DNA of 64,000 bases from Conchocele bisecta (Eukaryota > Mollusca > Bivalvia > Lucinida > Thyasiridae): the NCBI GenBank assembly GCA_029237695.1, contig CM055266.1, positions 112,547,370-112,611,369 of the forward strand, written 5' to 3'. Made by a program: the position numbers and the translations under genes. Positions 1 to 8,411 of this stretch are shown one piece after another. Under the pieces are notes generated by a model. That model worked only from the letters and a program-made list of their open reading frames with translations, made no database searches and was not told where the DNA came from. Position 1 is the stretch's first letter. Every line of letters begins with the position of its first letter.

Positions 1-202
1 TATTTGCACGGAGACGCAGTATTGGAAATGTTTCGTGGATGCTTTCACATTTAATTGCGTGTACATATAGGTTGATAATTTAAACCGCATAGCTTTCAGA
101 AACACATTCATAAACATCTGCGTACGAACATTTTCATCGTGCGAAGTTGAGTGCCACCGGTCCCGGATCGTTGAATAATAAAAGCCCATGGAATATTCAC
201 AG
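1..202. other. 5' flank / intron upstream of first visible exon
   Basis: No coding signal is seen. Bases about 120-155 resemble one end of the foldback family found at 36357, 46228, 48876 and 59611 (CGTACGAACATTTT followed by a TCGT/GCGAAGT stretch). The polypyrimidine and AG that define the first exon end at 202. Confidence 0.4.
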
Positions 203-386
203 GAATATCGGAACACGAAACCAACGTGCAAGTCCAATGGCCACGTGTGTACGTCGCTCATGAAGTACCCGGATGAAACGGTCTTTGACGAGGGGCCATA
301 CTGCACATGCGCAAACGGGCTTCAATGTTCCAAAAGTTGGAAAGTGGATGACTTTAAAGCATTGTCATGGCAGCACTACGAAAGAG
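203..386 (+). CDS. Cysteine-rich secreted-like protein, internal exon (first of three visible)
   Basis: This exon is inferred from an acceptor ending TTCACAG at 202 and a donor AG|GTTTGT at 387. It ends in phase 1, which fits the reading frame of the next exon at 1613. The peptide carries the spaced cysteines of a small disulfide-rich domain: CKSNGHVC, then YCTCANGLQC. The same C-x-C core recurs in the next two exons, so the protein seems to be built of three related cysteine modules, one per exon. The start codon and any signal peptide lie left of the window. An ATG at 188 lies in the same frame but is probably intronic. I do not recognise the family with confidence. Secreted extracellular ligand-like or inhibitor-like proteins are possible, but function is not inferable from the sequence alone. 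Confidence 0.55.
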
Positions 387-510
387 GTTTGTAAGATGGC
401 GAGCGCAGCCAAAAAACATTGCAATACACCATTAACGTCTTTCACCTCAGCTTCTGTTACTTTTCACGGAGTTATAAACACAATTTAAATTAAAGATCTG
501 GTTTAAATAT

Positions 511-753
511 ATGTGGCTGTAACTTTAGAAATGGGGCTTATGGGTTTTGCTACTAGTGTAGATCCAGATCAGCCTGTGCATCCGCACAGTCTGATCAGGA
601 TCTGCACTATTCGCCAGTCCATTAATGAAACACCCGTCATGCTTCTACCAAGCAATGTAGATCGCCACCAGGCTACATGAGTGTGATATTTGATTAGGAG
701 CTATACACTGATTATAAATCCCATAAGGACCATTTCTCCAGTTACGACCGCAT
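511..753. repeat. Dispersed foldback repeat, family D (CTGTGACTGGAGAAATGGGG ends)
   Basis: Its ends are inverted copies of a CTGTRACT..GAGAAATGGGGCTTATGGG-type terminus. The middle is an inner palindrome of the GATCAGNCTGTGCATCCGCACAG type followed by a TGCACT.TTCGCCA segment. At least eight related copies occur in this window (14323, 15201, 15410, 35428, 42799, 43652, 58810 and fragments). This copy lies in the first intron of the cysteine-rich gene. No coding capacity is seen, which fits a MITE. Confidence 0.75.
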
Positions 754-885
754 ATAACATTACATTAATTTGCAACGTGGCTTCAGTTAAAAAATATTGA
801 TTTTATCGAGAAATACCATGTTCTATGGTAAACATGCGGGCTGAAAACAAACCCACCATGTATGGCGTCATTACTCCAAGTTCTG

Positions 886-1213
886 CAGGGGCGGATCTGG
901 AGGGGGGGGGGGGCTCCGGGGTTGCAACCCCCTCCCCCCACCCCCCCCACACACCCCGTTCAGCCACGGGGTTTACATAGATCACAGTTTACAACCAGTT
1001 GGAGTCTAAATTTAAATGCCGTAAAACATAACATAGGAAAGTGCATTTCGAAGAGCTCGAAAATAGGACAACCCCCTAGTTGCGAACGTTAACTCTTGCA
1101 ATTACTCCCGTACCGTCCGTAGCTAGCTACGGACGATACGGGAGTAGATTTAAAGAGTTACCTCCGCAACTAGACACCCCCCCCCCGTTCCCCAAATGCT
1201 GGATCCGCCCCTG
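886..1213. repeat. GC-rich dispersed repeat, family P (CAGGGGCGGATC ends)
   Basis: Terminal CAGGGGCGGATC and GGATCCGCCCCTG form inverted ends. G- and C-homopolymer runs flank a body containing GTTTACATAGATCACAGTT. Related copies lie at 8119-8362 and 11371-11780. This copy contains the foldback at 1077-1172, so it is a nested structure. Confidence 0.7.
1077..1172. repeat. Small foldback with TAGTTGCG/CGCAACTA ends (MULE-like MITE candidate)
   Basis: A near-palindrome of 96 bp whose arms read TAGTTGCGAACGTTAACTC, then ACTCCCGTACCGTCCG, and their inverse. The same termini are found at 2505-2582, at 59243-59322 and, in diverged form, at both ends of the 7-kb element at 50798-57796. Flanks read ACAACCCCC on the left and GACACCCCC on the right, an imperfect duplication blurred by the C-run. 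Confidence 0.7.
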
Positions 1214-1612
1214 CTCTGGCATACTAATACCTCGGTACACGCCACTCAATGTCTTCCCCACTCAAATGTCAACTCGTGACATAATGGAATATTTATAATG
1301 CGTGTAAAATCCCCAGAGGCGATTTAAAACCAGCGTTTACCGCCAGACGGTATCGATGTCAACATCACATAGAGCCATATGTACAATGAATATTAAAACG
1401 GTACACTTATCATTGGGAATTACACATAATCATATTTAATTCCAGGAGTCGGGCACTCCACCCCAACCCTACTTGACCAGAGAATACATTCTTAGGGACA
1501 TACGTTCTTTGTAAGCAATGTGTTGTTAGCATTGTTTGTTCCATAGTCACGTGAATTCCACCACGGAGTTCCGTCGAAAGGTTTCAATGTATTTCCATAT
1601 ACCTTGTTACAG

Positions 1613-1851
1613 CGGACAAGATGGTCCAGTACCGGTTCTGTATGGAGGTGATTCCGCAGCGCGACTGCGCCAACGATGACGAAATCGCCGTGTTCATGGT
1701 CACGGAAACTTCCGAGTGGATGCCGTACGTTCGCGAGGCCCGCTGCGCATGCCCGGATCACGTGTACCAGCTTCTGGGCTGGTGGCGCCACCCGACGCAT
1801 ACGTACGACAACAAAACTGGGCTCTGGGTGTACGAATACGGATGCAATAAG
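1613..1851 (+). CDS. Cysteine-rich secreted-like protein, internal exon 2
   Basis: The acceptor CCTTGTTACAG ends at 1612 and the donor AAG|GTGGGT lies at 1852. The exon enters in phase 1, completing a codon with the last base of the exon ending at 386, and leaves in phase 0. The peptide contains RFCMEV, RDCAND, ARCACPD and YGCNK, so it repeats the C-x-C arrangement seen in the flanking exons. Codon use is GC-rich against the AT-rich introns, which supports real coding sequence. The family is not recognised. Confidence 0.6.
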
Positions 1852-1884
1852 GTGGGTGTATTGGCGATCGCCGTGCTACACAAC

Positions 1885-2060
1885 CGTCCGCGTTAATCTT
1901 GTCCAGGGTAGCAATGTTTCTGAACGTCTATTGACAATTCCAACTCGCAATCAAGTAGTTTGATTGTTTGAGCCTGAGCTGTAGCTCAGGCTCAGACAAT
2001 CAAGCTGCTTGATTTTAAGCACAGTACTCAAGTATACTGAACAAATAAACCCTTCAGTTT
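1885..2060. repeat. Foldback repeat, family G (GTTAATCTTG end, paired CTCAGGCTCAGACAATCAA)
   Basis: The central inverted repeat reads TTGATTGTTTGAGCCTGAGC and its complement around a GTA loop (about 1950-2014). It is preceded by GCGTTAATCTTG. Copies with the same centre occur at 57569-57742, with both GTTAATC ends visible, and at 61633-61829. The right end of this copy is not clear. Confidence 0.6.
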
Positions 2061-2199
2061 TATAATTTCTAACATTTGAATCATAATCATCCATGTGCAT
2101 ACTCTGTGTATATTCTGAGACGGGCCGACTAGTACGAATAATTTGGCGAATAAGAAATACACTTACGATGTTTATATTGGACTAGAGGTGGGAAAACAT

Positions 2200-2492
2200 G
2201 TAAAACTTTTTTTTTTGCTTATATTTAACGGCGGCACTGGCTCTAGGACCTTGCATGCCGTCTCCCAAGAATGGGAGAATGAACGGAGGTAGAGACTTTT
2301 TGAGAGAAGCCGGTAATTCGTATTTACAGAGCAACTACAAATTATCGGTACCCATTTACAGCTGGGTGAACTGGAGCAGTGTGGATAAAGTGTCTTGCTC
2401 AAGGACACAACGCACGCCGCTAGTCAGGCTCGAACCCACGACCCTTGGATCAGTAGTCCGACACACTAACCATTACGCCACGGCGCTCCTAT
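2200..2492 (-). mobile_element. tRNA-derived SINE with conserved central domain
   Basis: On the minus strand, a Pol III promoter pair is visible. The A-box-like TGGCGTAATGG lies near 2470-2480 and the B-box GGTTCGAGCC is at 2427-2436. The tRNA-like head is followed by GTCCTTGAGCAAGACACTTT and CACCCAGCTGTAAATGGG. This central domain resembles those shared by old animal SINEs of the DeuSINE/CORE type. The element ends in an A-rich tail read as a T-run at about 2209-2218. It lies in the intron between the second and third visible exons of the cysteine-rich gene. The tRNA head has mispaired stems, so it is not a functional tRNA gene. Confidence 0.75.
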
Positions 2493-2504
2493 CAAGGTGC
2501 TTGG

Positions 2505-2582
2505 TAGTTGCGAATGTAACTCTTGCAATCTACTCCCGTACCGTCCGTAGCGGGAGTAATTGCAAGTTACCGTTCGCAACTA
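2505..2582. repeat. Small foldback with TAGTTGCG/CGCAACTA ends (second copy)
   Basis: The arms read TAGTTGCGAATGTAACTC and the inverse of TAGTTGCGAACGGTAACTTG, around ACTCCCGTACCGTCCG. The flanks form a near-perfect 9-bp duplication, GGTGCTTGG on the left and GGTGTTTGG on the right. That is good evidence of transposition by an element with 9-bp target duplication. Confidence 0.75.
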
Positions 2583-2978
2583 GGTGTTTGGTTGCCTCTT
2601 TCGGATTTCGTCTTATATAACGTTGACAGTTGCAACACGAAACATAAGTATTTCGTGTTTTCGGGTTGCAGTTCCGGTTTTTAAAACATGAACACGCGAA
2701 AACGTAAAGGCTGGTATCTGCTACCAGGATTACGACTTTCGAGTTATATTTCTCCGCCCGGCTACGTGACGCCTATGACGTATATGACGTGTGTTAAGTG
2801 CGTACGCTGTTCGCTATCCAGCTACTGAAGTCGCTTTTCTGCTACCAGAAACAGGATTATTATAATTCCAAGCAGAACGTTGCACGTTGATCAGTATTGA
2901 CAACCGTTGCTGATTATTAAGTTAGTTTCCTTTTCCCAACAAACGACCCATTAACGTTCATGAATATATTTACTTCAG

Positions 2979-3200
2979 GAGAAATGTTCCGATGAGCATC
3001 CGCTGTCGAGCATGTGTGCCAAGGTCTACATGGCGCAGCATGACGACTTCACGCTTGGATACATGTTCCAGTGCGCATGCCCGAAAGGTTACAAGTGTCA
3101 AACGGACACGGAGGAGACTGACACCCCAGCGGAACACGATTCTAGGGGCAAGTTCATTCCGCGGTACTGCCAGCCCGTTCACAAAGGGAAACGGAGATAA
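2979..3200 (+). CDS. Cysteine-rich secreted-like protein, terminal exon
   Basis: The acceptor TTTACTTCAG ends at 2978. The exon enters in phase 0, matching the previous exon, and runs to TAA at 3198-3200. The peptide starts EKCSDEHPLSSMC, then has QCACPKGYKC and RYC, and ends in a basic tail KGKRR. The FQCACPKGYKC segment aligns with YCTCANGLQC of the first exon, so the two are module repeats. The basic C-terminus could be a heparin-binding or processing tail, which is inference. No polyadenylation signal was located with confidence. The nearest AATAAA is at about 3357, inside repeat sequence. Confidence 0.6.
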   Translation, partial: EKCSDEHPLSSMCAKVYMAQHDDFTLGYMFQCACPKGYKCQTDTEETDTPAEHDSRGKFIPRYCQPVHKGKRR

Positions 3201-3203
3201 TGG

Positions 3204-3720
3204 GAGTTAACCGTTAAAAGGCGGGAACCCAGATTTATCGTCTGCTGCTTTTGATAATTGTTTTATTTTCTTACTAAAATATTATTTGACAGCACATGAG
3301 AATCGTCTCAAATGGAGATGATTCTCATGCGCTGTAGAAGCATATTTTTATGAGAAATAAAATGAAGATGAAAACCATACAACAGACGATACAATTTAAT
3401 TCAGTATTGAGAGGGTTAAGCATATCGACACCAGGATTAGCAATATGAATGAAAGGCTTACCCCTTCCATACATTAATGGACTGTTCCGAACAAATGTCT
3501 TATATACTATATGGTCTATTTCATTAATCGGAAAAAGGGGCATACATTTCATTAATGTACTGGCGCATTTGGATGTGTGTGTTGTCAGTATTCGATACAT
3601 GTATGTATATGTACACAGACAAGAATATGGTACGATGTGTGTGTTATCAGTACGCGTACATGTAGCCTGTGTTTGTGCAAATGGTGATTTGATAGCTTGT
3701 GGGGCTGAAAGGATAACTTT
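3204..3720. other. Intergenic, with a hairpin of family K
   Basis: No gene is seen. Around 3290-3335 a hairpin GAATCGTCTCAAAT/ATGGAGATGATTCTC is preceded by a CAGCACATGA box. Larger copies of the same design occur at 12640-12715 and 45154-45245. An AT-rich open frame at 3449-3760 looks fortuitous. Confidence 0.5.
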
Positions 3721-3941
3721 GGAGCCCCGCAGGGGACGTATAATTCTTTTTTTTTATTAATTCGTTCCCACGAAATAACAATTCGTTCCCTCGAATTAAC
3801 AATTCGTTCCCACGAAATAACAATTCGTTCCCACGGAACGAATTGTTAATTCGTGGGAACGAATTGTTAATTCGAGGGAACGAATTATTAAATTGATGGA
3901 ACGAATTAATAAAAAAAAGTGCATGTCCCCTGCTGGGCTCC
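3721..3941. repeat. Foldback array of AACAATTCGTTCCC units, family C copy 1
   Basis: The outer inverted ends read GGAGCCCCGCAGGGGAC and its near inverse at 3941. Inside, units of about 20 bp (ATTCGTTCCCACGAAATAAC) repeat on one arm and then in inverted orientation on the other, so the element folds into one long hairpin made of short tandem repeats. Longer copies are at 49252-49619 and 62286-62775. Confidence 0.8.
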
Positions 3942-4522
3942 GTAGATAACTGTATGTAATGTGCTAGAGCTAGTGTGTACCAAAGGTAACCGGTAGTCTT
4001 CTCCAAACGTGACTGTTGTGTGTTGTCATTCCGTGCGTGTACAGACTATTATGTGGAGTGTTTGTTTCATTAATCACCCTTGCATATAGCCATCCGTGCA
4101 CGTATTTATTTCAGTTTAATTCATAATTATAAGACCATAATACAGACGTAACAGTTGACTGTACATCTCTTGTGAGTTCTGTATATGTTTCCATGCGGTA
4201 TGGGGTCATCTGAAGAGTTACTCGACCTCTAGAACCAGTAGCTGCTTTCACCAACATCTCTAAGTGCACTTTGAAGGAATAATATTCAATATATGCATTA
4301 ATTTCATTCATTAATTAATAGAGGATCTTATATGAGTGATGGTTTAATGTGATATTTATTGAACGAGTTTACTGATTTTATAAGAAACGAGGCTAGTAGT
4401 TTTTAGTTTTAGTTTTATAGGAATTTACATATACCCATAAATCTTCCATCAATGTGCACTTTGGTAGACCGAAGGCGACAGCACACGAGTTCATACACTA
4501 GTACATATATATATGTGTACTG
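3942..4522. other. AT-rich intergenic sequence
   Basis: I see no gene, RNA or clear repeat in this stretch. A segment near 4320-4380 (GATATTTATTGAACGAGTTTAC) recurs near 59915-59945 and 60180-60210, so part of it is dispersed repeat. Confidence 0.3.
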
Positions 4523-4912
4523 GCTGTTTCACGAAACCTGCCCAAATTGTACATTGTTGATATATAAACAATGCAAAAGCAATATATTTTTTGATAATAT
4601 TAAATGCTACCAAAATATACGAGTGAGCCTTCTTTTTATTTCGTGAAATTTGGTCCGGTATTGATTGTATTGCGGAAAAACAATTTCTCCATATCAAATC
4701 CCCATAGACATCTTCACCTCTGTGACGATACTTGGGGAAATTTTTCTAATTTCAGAAATAGTGGTCCGATTTTCAAAATTTAACTTTTATTTTCTTAAAA
4801 TATAAAAGAAGCCTTATTCTTAAGGTATGTTTTAATTTAATATTATCAAAAAAAAAATGTTTTTGCATTATATATATTAGTAAAATTTTTTGGGCAGCTT
4901 TCGCAAAACAGA
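4523..4912. repeat. Dispersed inverted-repeat element, family N (CTGTTTCACGAAA ends)
   Basis: The left end CTGTTTCACGAAACCTGCC and the right end GGGCAGCTTTCGCAAAACAG are inverted. Inner arms contain GATAATATTAAA and its inverse. A longer, better preserved copy is at 60598-61262. No coding capacity is seen. Confidence 0.65.
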
Positions 4913-5159
4913 CAGTAGTTCCTATAGCTAGTCTCCGTGACACCAGCCTCCAGCCTGTCAGTGGAACGCAGACAGATACAGATGTACACGGTAGTATGGT
5001 AGTTGTACTGTAGAACAAAGGGTAAACACCTACATTGTACCTTACCTCATAGCATATGCACGCTTATTAACCGCAACTATGCAGCCAGATACGAGAAATA
5101 TGAATATTCGAGTTTCTAGTATCATATTGCTATGGGAGGATGCTCACAGTTACTTTATC

Positions 5160-5563
5160 AAGGTGTATGATCACGTGGTACTAGCAACAATAACTACTGA
5201 AATTTCCAGAATCCATCTGATTCAAAGTACGTATTCTTTTATAGTGTCCTTATTACGTAACTGATTTTGATAAAATCTGGCGCATTTTGTTAAGCTGCAT
5301 TTCGTGGTCTCTGTATTTTCGCCCAAACTTCAGTAGTTTTTGCGAAGAATCGATTTTCGTGACACGGAAATCGATTCCGCAAAAACGACATAAGTCAGTG
5401 CCAAACTCCCTGGACCACCAAATGCAGCTCATGAAGACGCGTTTGCTGCGCCATATTTCATCAAAATACGTTTCCTATTAAGGAAAATATCAAATAATAC
5501 TTTCAAGATTTCAACACTTTCAGCCACTGTTGTTGTTGCTATAACCACTTGATCATGCACCTT
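5160..5563. repeat. Long foldback, family E copy 1 (AAGGTGTATGATCACGTGG ends)
   Basis: About 400 bp with roughly 190-bp arms. The ends read AAGGTGTATGATCACGTGGT and its inverse. The centre is a nested palindrome around GAAGAATCGATTTTCGTGAC. Other copies lie at 11885-12293 and 13740-14135, with a half copy at 5972-6175. The ends include CACGTG and a GTTGTTGTTG tract. Confidence 0.75.
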
Positions 5564-5971
5564 GTTTATGAATGTAAAGACACCGGGACTCAGATACATG
5601 TTGAACGTGAGGAAACATATTAATAAAAATAAGTTATTTGTATAGCAGATTTGCATCTCATTTCTGAACACTATTGTACATATGAATCACATGAGAAACA
5701 AAACATAAATAGATTGTATAACTTGACAAAACCACATGTCGTCGAGACGGTTTAAATGAGTGATACCACCACCCATTGACATTGAAAACATAAGACAATA
5801 GAAAAAAACACATTGGTAAATTTAATGTTGCTACTGGAACAAACAGTAGGAAAACAGCATTTTGAAATTAGTAGCCACACTGAACTATTAACGTGAAATA
5901 AAAGATATGAAGAATATAGTATTGCATCGAGGCAACTGCCGCATGAGCATACATACATGGCTATGATATAC
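5564..5971. other. AT-rich intergenic sequence
   Basis: No gene, RNA or structured repeat is recognised here. Short open frames are AT-driven. Confidence 0.3.
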
Positions 5972-6175
5972 ACGGTGTATGATCACGTGGTTACAACAAC
6001 GACAACGCTGCCCACTCCAAAGTAAGTATTATTTTATATTTTTCTTAATATGCAATGGATTTTGATAAAATATGGCGCAGAAAACGCGTCTTCATGAGCT
6101 GCATTTGGTGGTCCAGGGTGTTTGGCACAGACTGACATGTATGTCGTTTTTGCGAAGAATCGATTTCCGTGTCGA
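5972..6175. repeat. Half copy of foldback family E
   Basis: It matches the left arm of the element at 11885 (GTGTATGATCACGTGGTTAC through TTTTTGCGAAGAATCGATTTC) but the right arm is missing. It is therefore a truncated or broken copy. Confidence 0.65.
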
Positions 6176-6270
6176 ATTTTTTCTATGCTACAGCAGAATG
6201 ACATAAAATGTAAATGAATTGGTTCGTTATTTCTTTCTTATTCTGTACTTTAACTATTTTATTTCTACAG

Positions 6271-6552
6271 AGTGTATGTTCATTTGTACACCTTCAACCG
6301 TATGGTGTGTGCGGGTATTATGTACAGCAAACCGACGTCAACTGTGGAGATGTTACTTTGTCTACTGACATCCGAAACGTTTTGGTTTTACGCTTTTTTC
6401 ACCGACAAATCTTCATATATCAGCTCGCGAGTTCCTGCCTCAAGTATCAAGATGATGGGTCAAGTAGCAGTACCTACAGACAGAATGTATGTATACATGT
6501 ATTGTACCTTGTGCCAACAAGAACCACGCTACCCCACCATGTGCAACTTTTG
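6271..6552 (+). CDS. Possible internal exon, unassigned
   Basis: A 282-bp open segment lies between a good acceptor (ATTTCTACAG ending 6270) and a good donor (TTTTG|GTGAGT at 6553). Two of the three frames are open throughout. The frame starting at 6272 gives a cysteine- and aromatic-rich peptide ending YPTMCNFW. I do not recognise either translation and find no partner exon in compatible phase nearby. This could be a chance open stretch. Low confidence. Confidence 0.22.
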
Positions 6553-7117
6553 GTGAGTACAATTCTACATTTTCTATCACTCGGCCATAGTGTAGAAAAG
6601 GTTGAAAAAACAACTGAGTTAAATTTGCGCTCGGTCACCGCCAACGGCTTGAGTATCGAACTCGGAACTTCGGACCGGGCCCAAACATACCTTATTTAAA
6701 TTTTGAAGCAATCATATTTCATGTATCGCAATATTAATATTTGGGGTTACAAAAACCGGGGGTTTACAAAAACCGGCGCGTACGTCAACGGTTTTTGTTA
6801 CCCCCGGTTTTTGTTAACTGGGTTTACAAAAACCGGGGGGTTACAAAAACCGGCTCTACAGGCGTACATGGGTAAACTATTAAATATAACAAATACAGAA
6901 AACACAACTGGCTGTGATAATGTAATAAATTCAGTACAAAAGAGGCAGTCGTTAGTTCTATATGAAATAATGCATTACGGGAAAAATTCAAGCATTACTC
7001 CCTCAAAGTATACTTAGCTACATAAGTATGCTTAGAGATGTTGGTGAAATCGGCTACTGACCCTGCCGCGGCCACTAATACACGTATTATATATGTACTG
7101 GTAGCTTTCACTGATTT
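6553..7117. other. Intergenic sequence with a cluster of ACAAAAACCGG repeats
   Basis: Between about 6742 and 6862 the motif GTTTACAAAAACCGGGGG occurs four times direct and twice inverted (CCCCCGGTTTTTGTTA), with a CGTACG centre. It forms a short foldback array. The rest is unremarkable AT-rich DNA. Confidence 0.5.
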
Positions 7118-7402
7118 ATAATTCCAGCACAAAAATATTTACACAATTCTCTAACATTTGATTGGCCCGTAGCAAATTTCTGTCCAAAATTTATATCCCA
7201 GTAAACTCCAATGCCGAACTACTTTCCGTAACCGTCAGGCGCAGTTAAAATTAAAATAATTCTTAAGAAAACGGAAAATAAACACATTTTCTTGATGAAT
7301 TCATTTAAAATGCTGGAATTATAAGGAATGAATGGCCTTTTTGTGGAATTTATCGGGGATATAAACTTGGAAAAGTCGCGGGAATACTGGACTAGGCCTT
7401 CG
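7118..7402. repeat. Dispersed repeat, family O copy 1
   Basis: About 280 bp are more than 90 percent identical by eye to 43088-43366. The first 205 bp are bounded by inverted ends ATAATTCCAGCA and TGCTGGAATTAT. Homology continues past the right end into GGAATGAATGGCCTTTTTG, which is also present alone near 62926-62951. The family is not recognised. The homologous flank suggests either a larger element or duplication of a composite. Confidence 0.7.
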
Positions 7403-8118
7403 GACGACGCCGACGGACACGAGTGTATTATTTCAGCTATTCAAACATGTACGATGGAATATCCTATTTATTACACTTCCACCGCGGATATATATGCACA
7501 TTTACTCTATTTTTTAGATAATAATCAATGAATTGTGATGTGCGCATGAATAATAATTATTATACAATGACGTATTTTGCCGCGTTTTGACGTTAGGTTG
7601 TGTGACGTCAAATGTGACGTCATGTAAACATTTTGAAATCCAAATTACGCAGCTGTTTCTATGAGACAGATATATTTGAGTGCATGTTTGGAATGTGTTC
7701 AATCACATTAACATTCTAGATTAGTCGAGACCCTTTCAAAATTTTCAAATAACTTTATTTTGACTGCAATAAAAATTAAACATTTTGAATGGTAGCTCGT
7801 GGTTTCCAAGAAAACAGGCGCGCAATTACGGGTGTTCTCTTCACGGTGTATTATTTGTAAGGAGTTGATTATGGGTTTTCTCTCACAGCGAAACCCGTGC
7901 AAATAATTTGCAAGAGTGTACTAAATGTAAATCCGTCAATTGAGATTTACAGACGATCCTAAATTGCACTTACGAACATTTTAGTTGTACGAAGTTCAGT
8001 GAAACGAGCCCATGACCTTGATGGGTACTGCGGCTACCGGTATCGTCAACCTAGCCCTTTACACATACCATGTGATCATAATATAATTTCTGCATGATCG
8101 GGCTCTGTTCAGGAAACC
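7403..8118. other. Intergenic sequence with a family B half-copy
   Basis: Bases about 7926-8011 match the right half of foldback family B (ACAGACGATCCTAAATT to ACGAAGTTCAGTGAAACGAG). The rest, including several ACGTCA/TGACGT motifs at about 7567-7622, shows no gene. Confidence 0.45.
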
Positions 8119-8362
8119 AGGTGCGGATCTAGAGGTGGGGGTGGTTCTGTCTGGGGTTGCAACGTCCCCTCCCCCACGTTCAGCCACTGAGTTTACATAG
8201 ATCACAGTTGACCACTAGTTGGAGTCTGAATTTAAATGCCGTAACACACAGGAAAGTGCATTTTGAAGAGCTCGAAAATAGGACAACCCCCGAGTTGCGA
8301 ACAGTAACTAGACAAACACCCCCCCCCCTACCCCCGTTCCCCAAATGCTAGATCCGCCCCTG
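8119..8362. repeat. GC-rich dispersed repeat, family P copy 2
   Basis: It has the same body as 886-1213 (GTTTACATAGATCACAGTT, GTGCATTTTGAAGAGCTCG) with the GATCCGCCCCTG end. At the place where copy 1 carries the 96-bp foldback, this copy has only GAGTTGCGAACAGTAACTAG. That looks like an internally deleted remnant of that insertion. Confidence 0.7.
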
Positions 8363-8411
8363 GAAACTTTTCGCTTTAGAGTAACAAATTGTGTGTATGT
8401 ACTCGGAAAGT

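Noticed and set aside
2427..2490. tRNA gene on the minus strand
   Set aside because: A and B boxes are present but stems are mispaired, and it is followed by a SINE body and A-rich tail. It is a tRNA-derived SINE, not a functional tRNA.
6214..6699. 161-codon ORF with a hydrophobic start
   Set aside because: It overlaps a better exon candidate bounded by splice sites (6271-6552). The signal-like start is intronic T-rich sequence, and the longer ORF ends in unrelated sequence.
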